Source: an uncultured Erysipelotrichaceae bacterium
GTDB taxonomy: Bacteria > Bacillota_I > Bacilli_A > Erysipelotrichales > Erysipelotrichaceae
DNA length: 64,000 bases
Reading direction: 5' to 3'
Assembly (NCBI GenBank): GCA_902793635.1
Contig: CADBEA010000001.1
Span: 1-64,000 of the forward strand
Shown piece after piece: positions 1-8,052 of the stretch. Position numbers and translations under genes: made by a program. The notes beneath the pieces are model-generated. The model was not told the DNA's origin. It worked only from the letters and a program-made list of their open reading frames with translations, and ran no database searches. The number at the start of each line of letters is the position of its first letter. The first letter of the stretch is position 1.

Positions 1-97
1 AATTTCGAACCGCCGTATACCGAACGGTACGTACGGTGGTGTGAGAGGTCGGGGCTAAGTAAAGGAGGAACCTTTACTTAGTTCCTCCTACTCGATT
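1..97 (+). mobile_element. 3' end of a group II intron (domains V and VI)
   Basis: Bases 10-40 fold as a domain V hairpin: an outer stem (CCGCCGTA with TACGGTGG), the two-base CG bulge and an inner stem TACC/GGTA. Bases 55-65 and 71-81 are perfect 11-base complements and form domain VI, followed by the CCTACTCGAT end typical of bacterial group II introns. The reverse-transcriptase gene would lie upstream of the window. The exact 3' splice boundary (about 96-97) is inferred from family resemblance. The element ends about 16 bases before the terminator hairpin of the neighbouring dehydrogenase gene, which fits introns that settle beside terminators. Confidence 0.75.
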
Positions 98-112
98 TTA
101 TGAAGAAGAATA

Positions 113-142
113 AAGCCCCGTATCAGCAGCGATACGGGGCTT
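113..142 (-). terminator. Terminator hairpin after the SDR gene
   Basis: Perfect 12-base arms at 113-124 and 131-142 with a 6-base loop, just downstream of the stop of the minus-strand SDR gene. The T tract on the minus strand is interrupted. Confidence 0.7.
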
Positions 143-164
143 AAGAATAACCTGTTTTGGATAA

Positions 165-953
165 TTAGCTGGCAGCAGAGACCTTGGAGTCGACATGCAT
201 ACCCATACCGGCTGTATGAGAGGAAACCTCAGAAGCCAGATACAGAACAGCATTGGCAACTTCTTCCGGCTTGGCATATCTCTTGTCCATCGCATACTGT
301 CCGGCAAGCATAGCCATTGCTTCTTCGTGAGTCATTGTGTCACCGAAGAAGTCTTTTTCGATACGCAGCATCATCGGCGTATCAACCGGACCCGGGCAAA
401 CATAGTTGACATGAACGCCAACCGGACCGAGCTCGAGAGCGATGCACTTTGTCAGACCGGCAACAGCATACTTGGATGATACATAAGCGCTGTTTCCTGC
501 TGTCGGTTCATAAGCTGCTGCGGAAGCAACGACAACTACGGAACCGGACTTCTTTTCGATCAGTGTAGGTGCGGCATACTTCATTGTCAGCATGACTGCG
601 AAGACGTTGAGCATGTATGTCTGTTCAAACAGATCGAGAGTCATATCCTGAACAGGATGAGCCTTTCCTTCATAACCTGCATTCGGAACGACGATATCGA
701 TTGTGCCGAAATGTGCTTTGGCGTTTTCGACGAAATTCTTGATATCTTCTTCTTTGTTTAAGTCTGCTACAAAACCTGCCACCTGGCCTTCAGCTGCATC
801 AAGAGTCGGCAGCAGAGCGTCGATCTTGGTCTGGCTGGTGGAAGAAAAGGCAACCTTGGCACCTTCGCTCAGGAAGCCCTTAACAATTGCTGTACCAATT
901 CCGCCTGTACCGCCTGTTACTAATACAACCTTGTCTTTTAATTTAAGATCCAT
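165..953 (-). CDS. SDR-family NAD(P)-dependent oxidoreductase
   Basis: A classical short-chain dehydrogenase/reductase of 262 residues, the usual length. It shows the glycine-rich dinucleotide site TGGTGGIG (residues 13-20), NAG (91-93), the structural Asn116, and the catalytic Ser144, Tyr157 and Lys161 (YVSSK), followed by PGPVDT (187-192). It should reduce or oxidise a carbonyl/alcohol in the cytoplasm; the substrate cannot be read from the sequence. The C-terminus ends in VDSKVSAAS rather than the common VDGG-type ending. An AAAGGA site precedes the ATG. It is a single-gene unit with its own terminator. Confidence 0.9.
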   Translation of the reverse strand: MDLKLKDKVVLVTGGTGGIGTAIVKGFLSEGAKVAFSSTSQTKIDALLPTLDAAEGQVAGFVADLNKEEDIKNFVENAKAHFGTIDIVVPNAGYEGKAHPVQDMTLDLFEQTYMLNVFAVMLTMKYAAPTLIEKKSGSVVVVASAAAYEPTAGNSAYVSSKYAVAGLTKCIALELGPVGVHVNYVCPGPVDTPMMLRIEKDFFGDTMTHEEAMAMLAGQYAMDKRYAKPEEVANAVLYLASEVSSHTAGMGMHVDSKVSAAS

Positions 954-1235
954 AAATTATGAATTCCTTTCTCTAAGGCAATATTTGTTTTTGCCACTAA
1001 AAATTATACATCACTAACCTGATGTAGAAAAGACATATGATAACCAGGTCAGTGGAGTTTGGTTGTTGTCCAGACTCATGCATTACAGTTCTTTGTGATA
1101 CAGAAGGGTCAGAGTTTTCTGTCTCAGACAACTGATTCAGAACTGTATTAGCCCTTGTTCACTGTCAGAAGTATCTAGTATGCTGTAGATGCAAAGGCGT
1201 CCGCATGCATGACGGATGCAGGAAACGGAGAATAT

Positions 1236-1664
1236 ATGATCGGAAGACAGACCATCACAACAACAAAAGCGTTCTCACTGGATGAACTGTACAGTTTTAT
1301 GGAGGAACACTGGAACACGGAAGAATACAATCAGTTTGAACGCGGCAGACCAAACCCGCTGAGTGCCGAAGAATATATTATGTTACCGGCGACACCGCGC
1401 TTTCTGGTGCTCGTTTACAGCCGGGCGGCAGGCGGCCTTTTCAGCAAGGATAACAAGGTGATCCTGACAACTGCCAATACACCGGAAGGAATTTCGGAAT
1501 CGCTGATCCGCGGCATTCCGACCAGCAATATCATTTTCGGCGGCATACAGATCAGCAGTTCCATGTCCACGGAGAAAGAACGCAAAGGCCCTGCCGAAGA
1601 CATTCTGCAGATGTATACAGAGTATATGCAGAAACTGCTTGGAGAAGCGGGATATCTGAAATAA
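1236..1664 (+). CDS. Conserved-looking hypothetical protein, 142 aa
   Basis: I do not recognise the family. The start at 1236 is preferred to the upstream ATG at 1209 because GGAG (1227-1230) lies at good spacing before it. The protein is soluble, with no signal peptide or membrane segment, and has a mixed alpha/beta look: a Thr-rich first strand, a central hydrophobic strand around PRFLVLVYS, and a C-terminal amphipathic helix. It stands alone between the dehydrogenase and hsp20. Codon use resembles that of its neighbours, so it is probably a real gene. Confidence 0.6.
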   Translation: MIGRQTITTTKAFSLDELYSFMEEHWNTEEYNQFERGRPNPLSAEEYIMLPATPRFLVLVYSRAAGGLFSKDNKVILTTANTPEGISESLIRGIPTSNIIFGGIQISSSMSTEKERKGPAEDILQMYTEYMQKLLGEAGYLK

Positions 1665-1826
1665 CGAATCATGAGCTGGTCGTTGACCGGCTTTTCTTAT
1701 ACTGCATTTAAAAAATCCGGAAGCGATTTAGCAGAATAATATAATAACTGCTAAACTGAAAATATCCTTTAAAACAGGCGTTTTTCGACATTTTTGCAAT
1801 AAGTTCAACAGAATATTTAAAAACTT

Positions 1827-1853
1827 TTAGCACTTAACAGTTGACAGTGCTAA
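1827..1853. promoter_or_regulatory. CIRCE operator (HrcA binding site)
   Basis: Inverted repeat TTAGCACT-N11-AGTGCTAA, i.e. the CIRCE arms TTAGCACTN and NAGTGCTAA with the canonical 9-base spacer. It overlaps the -35 box of the hsp20 promoter, so HrcA bound here would block RNA polymerase. HrcA itself is not in the window. Confidence 0.9.
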
Positions 1854-1868
1854 AAATCTGAGTATAAC
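1841..1868 (+). promoter_or_regulatory. hsp20 promoter
   Basis: TTGACA (1841-1846), a 16-base spacer and TATAAC (1863-1868). The -35 box lies inside the CIRCE element. Transcription would begin near 1875, giving a leader of about 35 bases that carries GGAGG. Confidence 0.75.
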
Positions 1869-1909
1869 TATAGGTGAAAGGTGAATGAACCTTAATGGAG
1901 GTATTCAAG

Positions 1910-2329
1910 ATGAAATACAACGTAGCAAGAAACAATGATTTATTTGATGATTTATTTGACAACATGTTCAGAGCACCGGTATTCGGCGGACAGTCACTGA
2001 TGAAGACAGATGTCCGTGAGAAGGACGGAAAATATATTCTCGATGTTGAAATGCCGGGCTACAAGAAGGAAGACGTCAAGATCTCCCTGTACAACGGCAC
2101 ACTGACAGTCAGTGCTGAACGTCATTCTTCCAATGAGGAAAAGGATGATGCCGGCCGCATGATCAGACAGGAACGTTACTCCGGCAACTGCTCCAGAAGC
2201 TTCTATGTCGGTGACGGCATCAAGGACACAGATGTCCATGCGTCTTTCAATGACGGTATCCTGAAGATCGAACTGCCGACCGAGCAGAAGAAAGAGGAAG
2301 AAGAGAAGAAATTCATCGATATCTTCTGA
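1910..2329 (+). CDS. Small heat-shock protein, Hsp20 / alpha-crystallin family
   Basis: An ATP-independent holdase chaperone of 139 residues. It has a short Phe/Asp-rich N-terminal arm (LFDDLFDNMF), a central alpha-crystallin domain (about residues 30-120) with the family-typical strand FNDGILKIELP, and a C-terminal I-x-I-type motif (FIDIF) used for oligomer assembly. The ATG at 1910 is chosen because GGAGG (1898-1902) sits just upstream; an in-frame ATG at 1895 would overlap that site. The CIRCE operator indicates HrcA-controlled heat induction. A terminator follows, so it is monocistronic. Confidence 0.93.
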   Translation: MKYNVARNNDLFDDLFDNMFRAPVFGGQSLMKTDVREKDGKYILDVEMPGYKKEDVKISLYNGTLTVSAERHSSNEEKDDAGRMIRQERYSGNCSRSFYVGDGIKDTDVHASFNDGILKIELPTEQKKEEEEKKFIDIF

Positions 2330-2344
2330 TCAGATAAACAACAG

Positions 2345-2366
2345 AAAAGCCTTCGGGCTTTTTCTT
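2345..2366 (+). terminator. Terminator of hsp20
   Basis: Seven-base arms AAAAGCC/GGCTTTT around a TTCG tetraloop, followed by a T-rich run. Confidence 0.85.
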
Positions 2367-2439
2367 TTTGCCCGCTAAGAAAAGATGCCCGCGCAGGCAG
2401 GCATCTGATCGGTAACTGTGATTTACATGAACTGACAGA

Positions 2440-3621
2440 CTATTTGAGTTCGATGTCACCGGATTTGCTGGTGAGGTCAAGACGGCCGCTGCCCTGACCG
2501 ACATGTACAGTCTGGCGGCTTTCCTGATAAAGAGGAACTTTGGCCTTTACCTTGATACTGCCGCTGGATGTCTGCAGAGTGCCCTGATAGTCATCATGAT
2601 ACGGACGGCAGGTGATGTCACCGGAAAGGCTGGAGGCCTCAACTGTATCAAACGGACTGAGCAGGTCGAGGTCTACGTCACCGGAAGTCGTTCTGGCATT
2701 GACGAGACGGGCAGTGCTGTGTGCTTCAATGTCACCTGAAACGGTATGGGCACTGACGGAATTGCCGTCCAGATTCCGGATATCGATATCGCCGGATACG
2801 GTTCCGCAGTCGGCTGAACCGGTGCTGCGCTTGACGTCGATGTCACCGGACACGGCGGACAGATTCATATCCGCACAGCCGCTGTTTTCAACTTTGATAT
2901 CACCGGATACGGCGGAAAGATGAATGTGGCGGCAGTCAGCGGAATAAATCTTGATATCACCGCTGCGGGTTTCCGCGTTCATTTCTTCCAGCGTCAGATT
3001 CTGCATATAGATATCGCCGCCGACACCGCTGACATGAACGACCTGGATTTCGGAAGGCACGGAAATATCCAGCCGGCCGTTGCCGTCAAGGACCTTGAAG
3101 AGGGCAGTATCCCCGTCTTCACCGGTATACAGTTCAGCTTTGTTGCCGAGCAACAGATGACGGGTCGGGATAAACTGATAAGCTAGTCTTTCGCCCGGTA
3201 CCAGACGGACGTCGACGGAGTGTCTGGTTTCGACGTCGATCACGGTATAACTGCCGTCAAGCAGGGACATGTTTTTGAGGATCGCGTTCTGTGAGCTTTC
3301 ACGGAAAGATGACAGACCGTCATTAACCGCTCTGGCGGCTTCCCGGATCGTACCGGAGAGATTCTCCGAAAGGGATCCGAGATCGATATTGATTTCCGTA
3401 CGGCGGTTGTAGGATTCACGCTGTTCGTTATTCATCATACGGATGTTTTCAACAACTTCATCAACTGAGCCGAGAGTGTCGATGACTTCCGCTTCGCTGA
3501 GACCCTGGCTTTCACCTTCTGTGAAGTGTTCTTCGAACGCTTCCGTGATTTCGTCGATGAAGGCTGGTGAATAATTGCTGAGACGCTCACGCAGAGCATT
3601 AAGATATTCCTGTTTGTTCAT
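2440..3621 (-). CDS. HAAS/DUF1700 plus DUF4097 repeat protein
   Basis: 393 residues. The N-terminal ~70 residues form a HAAS/DUF1700-type helical domain (EYLNALRERLSNY...FEEHF...GSVDEVVENI). The remainder is a DUF4097-type beta-solenoid with at least ten copies of a V/T-SGDI repeat spaced about 18-25 residues apart. No membrane helix is visible. In Firmicutes such proteins are linked to envelope stress, but the biochemical role is unknown. The start at 3621 is supported by GGAG 8 bases upstream; the ATG overlaps the TGA of the PadR gene (ATGA), so the two are translationally coupled. PadR presumably controls the pair. Confidence 0.85.
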   Translation of the reverse strand: MNKQEYLNALRERLSNYSPAFIDEITEAFEEHFTEGESQGLSEAEVIDTLGSVDEVVENIRMMNNEQRESYNRRTEINIDLGSLSENLSGTIREAARAVNDGLSSFRESSQNAILKNMSLLDGSYTVIDVETRHSVDVRLVPGERLAYQFIPTRHLLLGNKAELYTGEDGDTALFKVLDGNGRLDISVPSEIQVVHVSGVGGDIYMQNLTLEEMNAETRSGDIKIYSADCRHIHLSAVSGDIKVENSGCADMNLSAVSGDIDVKRSTGSADCGTVSGDIDIRNLDGNSVSAHTVSGDIEAHSTARLVNARTTSGDVDLDLLSPFDTVEASSLSGDITCRPYHDDYQGTLQTSSGSIKVKAKVPLYQESRQTVHVGQGSGRLDLTSKSGDIELK

Positions 3622-3920
3622 AATAAGTTCTCCACTTTCCTGATAAACTGATTCCATTCTTCTTTCTGGCTTTCCCGGTAGGCCTGGCCTTTATCGGTGA
3701 GATGATAATATTTACGGGCGGGACCGCCGGAGGATTCCACCAGATAGGTTTCCACATAGTCATTGTCTTTGAGGCGCTTGAGGATCAGATAGAGCGTTCC
3801 GGCTTTAACGGAGAGTTCCTTGGAAATGACTTCCGTCAGCTCATATCCGTAACGGTCTTCCTTTTTCAGCTGTGACAGTACACACAGCTCAAGGGCGCCT
3901 TTTCTAAACTGAGCATCCAT
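3618..3920 (-). CDS. PadR-family transcriptional regulator
   Basis: A 100-residue winged-helix protein of the short PadR subtype: FRKGALELCVLSQL at the start, YGYELTEVI, then the recognition helix and wing (AGTLYLILKRLKDNDYVETY...GPARKYYHLTDKG). Such proteins repress their own operon and respond to small molecules or envelope stress. It is first in a two-gene operon with the DUF4097 protein. AAAGGAAG precedes the ATG by about 13 bases. Confidence 0.92.
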   Translation of the reverse strand: MDAQFRKGALELCVLSQLKKEDRYGYELTEVISKELSVKAGTLYLILKRLKDNDYVETYLVESSGGPARKYYHLTDKGQAYRESQKEEWNQFIRKVENLL

Positions 3921-3959
3921 ATTCAGGTATTCTTCCTTTCTGAGAACACTGTATCACAT

Positions 3960-3982
3960 ACTATTCAGCAATGCAATATAGT
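3960..3982. promoter_or_regulatory. Candidate PadR operator dyad
   Basis: ACTAT-N13-ATAGT inverted repeat in the 95-base gap between the divergent padR and GNAT genes. Position fits an autoregulatory site serving both promoters. The half-sites are short, so this is weak. Confidence 0.35.
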
Positions 3983-4003
3983 GAAATGGAAAAATGTTCT
4001 GTT

Positions 4004-4009
4004 TATATT
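4004..4009 (+). promoter_or_regulatory. -10 box of a probable leaderless promoter (GNAT gene)
   Basis: TATATT ends 6 bases before the ATG at 4016 and no Shine-Dalgarno site lies between. GTGAAA (3981-3986) at 17 bases is a weak -35 candidate. Confidence 0.45.
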
Positions 4010-4015
4010 TAAGTT

Positions 4016-4441
4016 ATGCTGAGAAGGGCAGTAATTGAAGACTGTGAACAGATCCGTCATCTGATGGAAATACTGGAAGACAGAGAATTTCCGTCCGATT
4101 CTTTTCGTCAGGTCTTCAGTGAACAACTGTCACATGACAGATATGTCTGTCTTGTCTATACGGAAGACGAAAAGATCATCGGTGCTTTGAACATGCGGAT
4201 CGAAGCCCAGCTGCATCATCAGAATAAAGTAGCCCAGATCATGGAACTGGTCGTTGAACCGTCATACCGCTGCCATGGTATTGGTTCAGCGCTTTTTCAG
4301 GCTGCTGAGCAGATCGCGAAAGAGCAGGGCTGTGAACAGATCGAACTTGAAACTTCATCATGGCGGAAAAGAGCACATTCCTTCTACGAAAGAAAAGGGA
4401 TGATCTGCGACCATTTATATTACCGGAAACCAACAGAATAG
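4016..4441 (+). CDS. GNAT-family N-acetyltransferase
   Basis: 141 residues spanning a single Gcn5-related acetyltransferase domain. The acetyl-CoA pyrophosphate loop is VVEPSYRCHGIGSALF (R/Q-x-x-G-x-G/A pattern), preceded by the beta-4 strand and followed by a typical C-terminal half (ELETSSWRKRAHSFYERKGM, with the conserved Tyr). It transfers an acetyl group from acetyl-CoA to an amine; the acceptor is unknown. No ribosome-binding site precedes the ATG, while a -10-like TATATT lies 6 bases upstream. A second gene follows 12 bases after the stop. Confidence 0.9.
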   Translation: MLRRAVIEDCEQIRHLMEILEDREFPSDSFRQVFSEQLSHDRYVCLVYTEDEKIIGALNMRIEAQLHHQNKVAQIMELVVEPSYRCHGIGSALFQAAEQIAKEQGCEQIELETSSWRKRAHSFYERKGMICDHLYYRKPTE

Positions 4442-4453
4442 ATCGGAGAGGTT

Positions 4454-4909
4454 ATGTTGTTAAGTTACGAAGGAATATTCTTTGAAGGAGAAGCTGATAA
4501 ACTGATACATTCTTTGGAAAAGGAACAGCTGCCGACGGTCAATGACATCATTCACTGTACATTTAAATATCATCCGAGTGAGGATCAGATCTTTGATCAG
4601 ATCGTCGGAAAGGAAGTGACGGTGCTGCTGACGGGATACGGATATGACGGGAAAAACAGCGGCTTTGAACTGCGGCTGCCGGAAGAGATCATGCCGTATT
4701 ACATCAATTACAATGATGAAAATCCCCGGGAACTGAACAAACCGCATATTACGGCTTCTTTGACGGAAGACAGTAAAGCTTCCCGAACAAAGAACCTGCA
4801 TTTTGAACCTCTGCCCGAACCGGTTGCCGTAACCGGCCGATTTGGATACTGGATCAAGGATGACGGCCGTGAGTATCTTTCTTACGAACCATATAAATCA
4901 GCAGACTGA
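4454..4909 (+). CDS. 2H-phosphoesterase-like protein
   Basis: 151 residues. Two H-x-T motifs, His34-Cys-Thr36 (IIHCTFKYHP) and His98-Ile-Thr100 (KPHITASL), are spaced as in the 2H phosphoesterase superfamily (LigT / cyclic phosphodiesterase / tRNA-ligase CPD domain), where the two His act on 2',3'-cyclic or 2'-5' phosphodiesters. That role is an inference; I cannot place it in a named subfamily. The start is supported by GGAGAGG just upstream. It is probably cotranscribed with the GNAT gene. Confidence 0.6.
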   Translation: MLLSYEGIFFEGEADKLIHSLEKEQLPTVNDIIHCTFKYHPSEDQIFDQIVGKEVTVLLTGYGYDGKNSGFELRLPEEIMPYYINYNDENPRELNKPHITASLTEDSKASRTKNLHFEPLPEPVAVTGRFGYWIKDDGREYLSYEPYKSAD

Positions 4910-4939
4910 GCATGATCCGCGCTGTATATTCATATTGAA

Positions 4940-4971
4940 AAACGATCTCTGTCAGTGAACAGGGATCGTTT
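4940..4971 (+). terminator. Terminator after the 2H-phosphoesterase-like gene
   Basis: Eight-base arms AAACGATC/GATCGTTT flank an imperfect inner stem (CTGTCAGTGAACAG). It lies between convergent genes and may serve both strands. Confidence 0.75.
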
Positions 4972-4999
4972 CTGTTTACAGATACTGTTTGGTAAGACC

Positions 5000-5953
5000 T
5001 TATAATGTCCGCTTCGGATCGATCGTCAGAGTATTGTCTTTGCGGGAATAACGGAAAACATCCCGGCAGAAGAGAAGATACGGTGACTGGCTGCGGTTTG
5101 TTTCAAACATCTGGCGAGCCTGGGTGAGCATCTTGCCCGGCAGGAACAGATCGTTGGCTTTGGTTATGAAAACGATGTCCTTGGTCGGTACGCTGATCAG
5201 GAGGTCGTCACCCAGTTCCTCGGCGGTCTGCTGGAACAGTTCCGGGAACAGCAGTGACTCCGCTTCGAAATCACCGCCGGCCAGGAAGCCGTAAACACCT
5301 TTGACCTTTGATTCAGTTAACTTGTAATGCACGTTCGCCGCCATATTCGCAAAGGCGGCCTTCTGCAGTTCCTGCATATCCAGACCTTCCGGCAGACTGT
5401 CATATGTCAGATATGTAAAGGCATTTCCGACATCCTGCATGAAAAGATAGACAAAACTGTCCATATAGCGGTACATCGGTATATTGCGGTAATCCGGAGA
5501 TTTTTCATTGACTGCCAGCAGCGAGACTTCTTCCAGCGGATTTTCCGACCAGTTCTTTTTCAGGCGGACATAGACTTTGGACGGATCAAAGACAAAATCG
5601 TCGCTGAAACCGTCGTCCCATTCTTTGTCTTCATCCGGATGCGTCCATTCCAGATCACAGGGATCATTGTGTTTCTTCAGATATGCCTGGATCTTTTTCA
5701 GGAAGTTCAGACCGTACTGGCTGTAGGGATATTCGGCAACGACACGGATCACACAGCGGCAGCCGGGGTGGGCTTCCTCTGCCTGACCGCTGATGACATA
5801 GCCGAGATAATCGCTGATCTTTTCCTGCATGGCCTGGGCATGGGACTGGCGCACGGCATAGTTCCAGGGCAGATCATCCGTGATGATCAGAACATGGCGA
5901 TTGTCTTCCACCATGGTAAAGTCAATGACGCCGCGGTCGCTGATCGATGACAT
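5000..5953 (-). CDS. DUF6572 - DUF1444 fusion protein
   Basis: 317 residues. About 1-100 resemble DUF6572 (SDRGVIDFTMVEDNRHVLIITDD, then a helix before YLGYVISGQ). About 130-317 resemble DUF1444 (YtpQ-like: AAFANMAANV..., DDLLISVPTKDIVFITK). A very acidic stretch (DEDKEWDDGFSDD) links them. No signal peptide or membrane helix, so cytoplasmic. The start at 5953 is chosen because GGGAGG is 8 bases upstream; the ATG six bases earlier is too close to it. Neither domain has an established biochemical function, so none is assigned. Confidence 0.7.
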   Translation of the reverse strand: MSSISDRGVIDFTMVEDNRHVLIITDDLPWNYAVRQSHAQAMQEKISDYLGYVISGQAEEAHPGCRCVIRVVAEYPYSQYGLNFLKKIQAYLKKHNDPCDLEWTHPDEDKEWDDGFSDDFVFDPSKVYVRLKKNWSENPLEEVSLLAVNEKSPDYRNIPMYRYMDSFVYLFMQDVGNAFTYLTYDSLPEGLDMQELQKAAFANMAANVHYKLTESKVKGVYGFLAGGDFEAESLLFPELFQQTAEELGDDLLISVPTKDIVFITKANDLFLPGKMLTQARQMFETNRSQSPYLLFCRDVFRYSRKDNTLTIDPKRTL

Positions 5954-5997
5954 AGGCATTACCTCCCAAAAGTGTTCATCTACTATCATACTGAAAA

Positions 5998-6022
5998 AAA
6001 CCCATCTTGTGGGGATGGGTTT
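5998..6022 (-). terminator. Terminator of asnA
   Basis: Nine-base perfect arms AAACCCATC/GATGGGTTT at 5998-6006 and 6014-6022, with a T run on the minus strand. The hairpin overlaps the asnA stop codon. Confidence 0.85.
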
Positions 6023-7031
6023 ACAGCAATGGCATATTGTTCGCGGTACAGATCTCCATCATTTCTTCCGGCCAGATGGATGCCTGCACTTCACCGATAT
6101 GGGCTTTGTTCAGTAACAGCATGCACAGTCTGGACTGGCCGATACCGCCGCCGATCGTATACGGCAGTTCCTGGTTCTGCACCATTTTGTGATACGGCAG
6201 GATAAGACGGCCTTCACAATGGGAAGCCTGACACTGGGTGATGATGGATTTCTCGTCAACACGGATACCCATCGAGGTGATCTCCAGTGCTCTTTCCAGA
6301 GACGGCAGCCAGAACAGCATGTCACCGTTCAGATCCCAGTCATCATAGTCCGGTGCTCTGCCGTCATGCGGACGGCCGCTGCGCTTCAGCGGTTTACCGA
6401 TCTGGGTGATGAAGACACACTTCTTTTCTTTGGTGATGAGGTCTTCCCGTTCCTTCGGTGTCAGATCCGGATACATGTCTTCCAGTTCCTGGGAGGAAAT
6501 GAAGAAGACATCGTCCGCCAGATGACAGACAGCCTGCGGATACTTGTACCAGACCTCATGTTCCATGTGCTTGATGACCTTGAAGATCTCGCGGGCGGTT
6601 TCTTCCAGTGTCGCCATGGTGCGCTCATCCTTGGTAATGACTTTTTCCCAGTCCCACTGGTCAACGTAGACGGAATGCAGGTTGTCGAGAAGTTCGTCAC
6701 GGCGGATCGCGTTCATATTGGTATACAGTCCTTCATGGACATTGAAATGGTATTTCTTCAGGGCTACACGTTTCCATTTGGCCAGCGACTGCACGACTTC
6801 GATGCGTTCGCCCGGCATTTCCTGAATGTCAAAGGAGACAGGACGCTCGATGCCGTTCAGGTTGTCGTTGAGACCAGAACTGCGGGGAACGAACAGCGGC
6901 GCACTGATACGGGTCAGGCCGAGTTCCTTGCCGAATTCTTTCTGGAAGGTGTCACGGATGTATTTGATAGCTTCCTGGGTGTCACGGACAGACAGAACGG
7001 GATCATAGTTTACCGGAATCTGTACTTTCAT
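6021..7031 (-). CDS. asnA: Aspartate--ammonia ligase
   Basis: 336 residues, full length for AsnA, which makes asparagine from aspartate, ammonia and ATP (AMP-forming) with a class II aminoacyl-tRNA-synthetase-like fold. Family landmarks: [20 protein letters not shown] near the N-terminus, [31 protein letters not shown], and the C-terminal ATP-site strand [22 protein letters not shown] lies 7-8 bases before the ATG. It is a monocistronic gene, divergent from the OhrR-type operon. Confidence 0.97.
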   Translation of the reverse strand: MKVQIPVNYDPVLSVRDTQEAIKYIRDTFQKEFGKELGLTRISAPLFVPRSSGLNDNLNGIERPVSFDIQEMPGERIEVVQSLAKWKRVALKKYHFNVHEGLYTNMNAIRRDELLDNLHSVYVDQWDWEKVITKDERTMATLEETAREIFKVIKHMEHEVWYKYPQAVCHLADDVFFISSQELEDMYPDLTPKEREDLITKEKKCVFITQIGKPLKRSGRPHDGRAPDYDDWDLNGDMLFWLPSLERALEITSMGIRVDEKSIITQCQASHCEGRLILPYHKMVQNQELPYTIGGGIGQSRLCMLLLNKAHIGEVQASIWPEEMMEICTANNMPLL

Positions 7032-7064
7032 AATAAATGCCTCCTGTGCATAAACATGTTAAAT

Positions 7065-7073
7065 ATTCTAGCA
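7065..7073 (-). promoter_or_regulatory. Extended -10 of the asnA promoter
   Basis: Minus-strand TGC-TAGAAT, about 35 bases before the asnA ATG. A convincing -35 at normal spacing is not visible. Confidence 0.45.
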
Positions 7074-7108
7074 CAATTCATGATATTTAGAGCAAGATAC
7101 TTGCAACG

Positions 7109-7136
7109 ACAATTATATTGTATAAAATATAATTGT
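7109..7136. promoter_or_regulatory. OhrR-type operator dyad
   Basis: A perfect inverted repeat with 11-base arms (7109-7119 and 7126-7136) and a 6-base centre. The left part, ACAAT-TAT-ATTGT (7109-7121), resembles the OhrR box TACAATT-AATTGTA. The dyad contains TATAAT (7128-7133), a candidate -10, so a bound repressor would occlude the promoter. It sits 20 bases before the flavoprotein ATG, and ohrR is the second gene of that operon, which suggests autoregulation by peroxide. Confidence 0.65.
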
Positions 7137-7155
7137 AAACACAGGAGAATTAATT

Positions 7156-8031
7156 ATGGAAAGATATGATATCGCAATTATCGGCACCGGTCCGGCCGGA
7201 CTGGAAGCAGCCATCACAGCCACAGTAAGAAACAAGAAAATCGTTCTCTTCGGCTCCAAACTCCTCAGTAATAAAATGCAGGTCGTCGATCATCCGATCA
7301 AGAACTATCTTGGTCTGCCTGAAATCACCGGCAAGGAGATGGCCGCGGCCTTCCAGAAACAGCTGGATATCCTCGGCATTGAAGTAACCGAAAAGAAGGT
7401 CACAGTTGTCTATGCCATGGGAGACTACTACAGCATGCAGCTGTCAGACGGTGAATATGCCGAAGCTGAGACAGTCATTCTGGCCACCGGTGTTGTAGCC
7501 GGCAAGCCGTATCCGGGTGAAGAAGCATACCTGGGCAGAGGCGTCAGCTACTGCGCGACGTGCGATGCGCCGCTGTACCGGCAGAAGACAGTTGCCGTCA
7601 TCGGCGGCGGTGCTGATGAAGAAGCGGAAGCGGACTTCCTCGGTGAAGTATGCGAAAAGGTCTATTATTTGCCGCTGTATAAGGATGAACCGCATTTCAC
7701 GCATGACAATATTGTCGTTGTAAGAGAAAAGCCGGTGGAAATCAAAGGTGCTATGAAGGTCAATGAACTTGTGACAGATCAGAATTCCTATACGGTCGAC
7801 GGTGTCTTCATTCTCAGAGCAGCCCAGTTCCCGGGTCAGCTGGTGCCGGGTCTTGAAGCTGAAGGCAATGCTGTCAAAGTGGATCTGCAGATGCGGACCA
7901 ATCTGCCTGGTCTCTTCGCGGCAGGTGATATTGCCGGTCAGCCGTATCAGTACATCAAAGCAGCCGGTCAGGGCAATGTCGCAGCTCTTTCCGCGGTCAG
8001 CTATATCGATGAAAAGAAACGCGCCCGGTAA
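7156..8031 (+). CDS. TrxB-like FAD-dependent pyridine-nucleotide-disulfide oxidoreductase
   Basis: 291 residues with the low-molecular-weight thioredoxin-reductase fold: FAD site GTGPAG (10-15), redox-active CATC (133-136), and a C-terminal FAD motif GLFAAGDIAGQP. The NADPH domain is unusual: the second loop reads GGGADEEAE (150-158) instead of the TrxB GGGNSA pattern, and the HRRxxxR 2'-phosphate site is replaced by LYKDEPHF. It may use NADH, ferredoxin or another flavin donor; this is inference. AGGAG precedes the ATG. It leads an operon with ohrR and a CDF exporter. Confidence 0.85.
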   Translation: MERYDIAIIGTGPAGLEAAITATVRNKKIVLFGSKLLSNKMQVVDHPIKNYLGLPEITGKEMAAAFQKQLDILGIEVTEKKVTVVYAMGDYYSMQLSDGEYAEAETVILATGVVAGKPYPGEEAYLGRGVSYCATCDAPLYRQKTVAVIGGGADEEAEADFLGEVCEKVYYLPLYKDEPHFTHDNIVVVREKPVEIKGAMKVNELVTDQNSYTVDGVFILRAAQFPGQLVPGLEAEGNAVKVDLQMRTNLPGLFAAGDIAGQPYQYIKAAGQGNVAALSAVSYIDEKKRAR

Positions 8032-8052
8032 TTTACAAAGGAGATTGAAGGC

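Noticed and set aside
2600-3000. DNA-level tandem repeat in the DUF4097 gene
   Set aside because: The repeated gtcaccgga-type strings come from the protein SGD repeat with drifted codons; it is a protein repeat rather than a mobile or satellite repeat.
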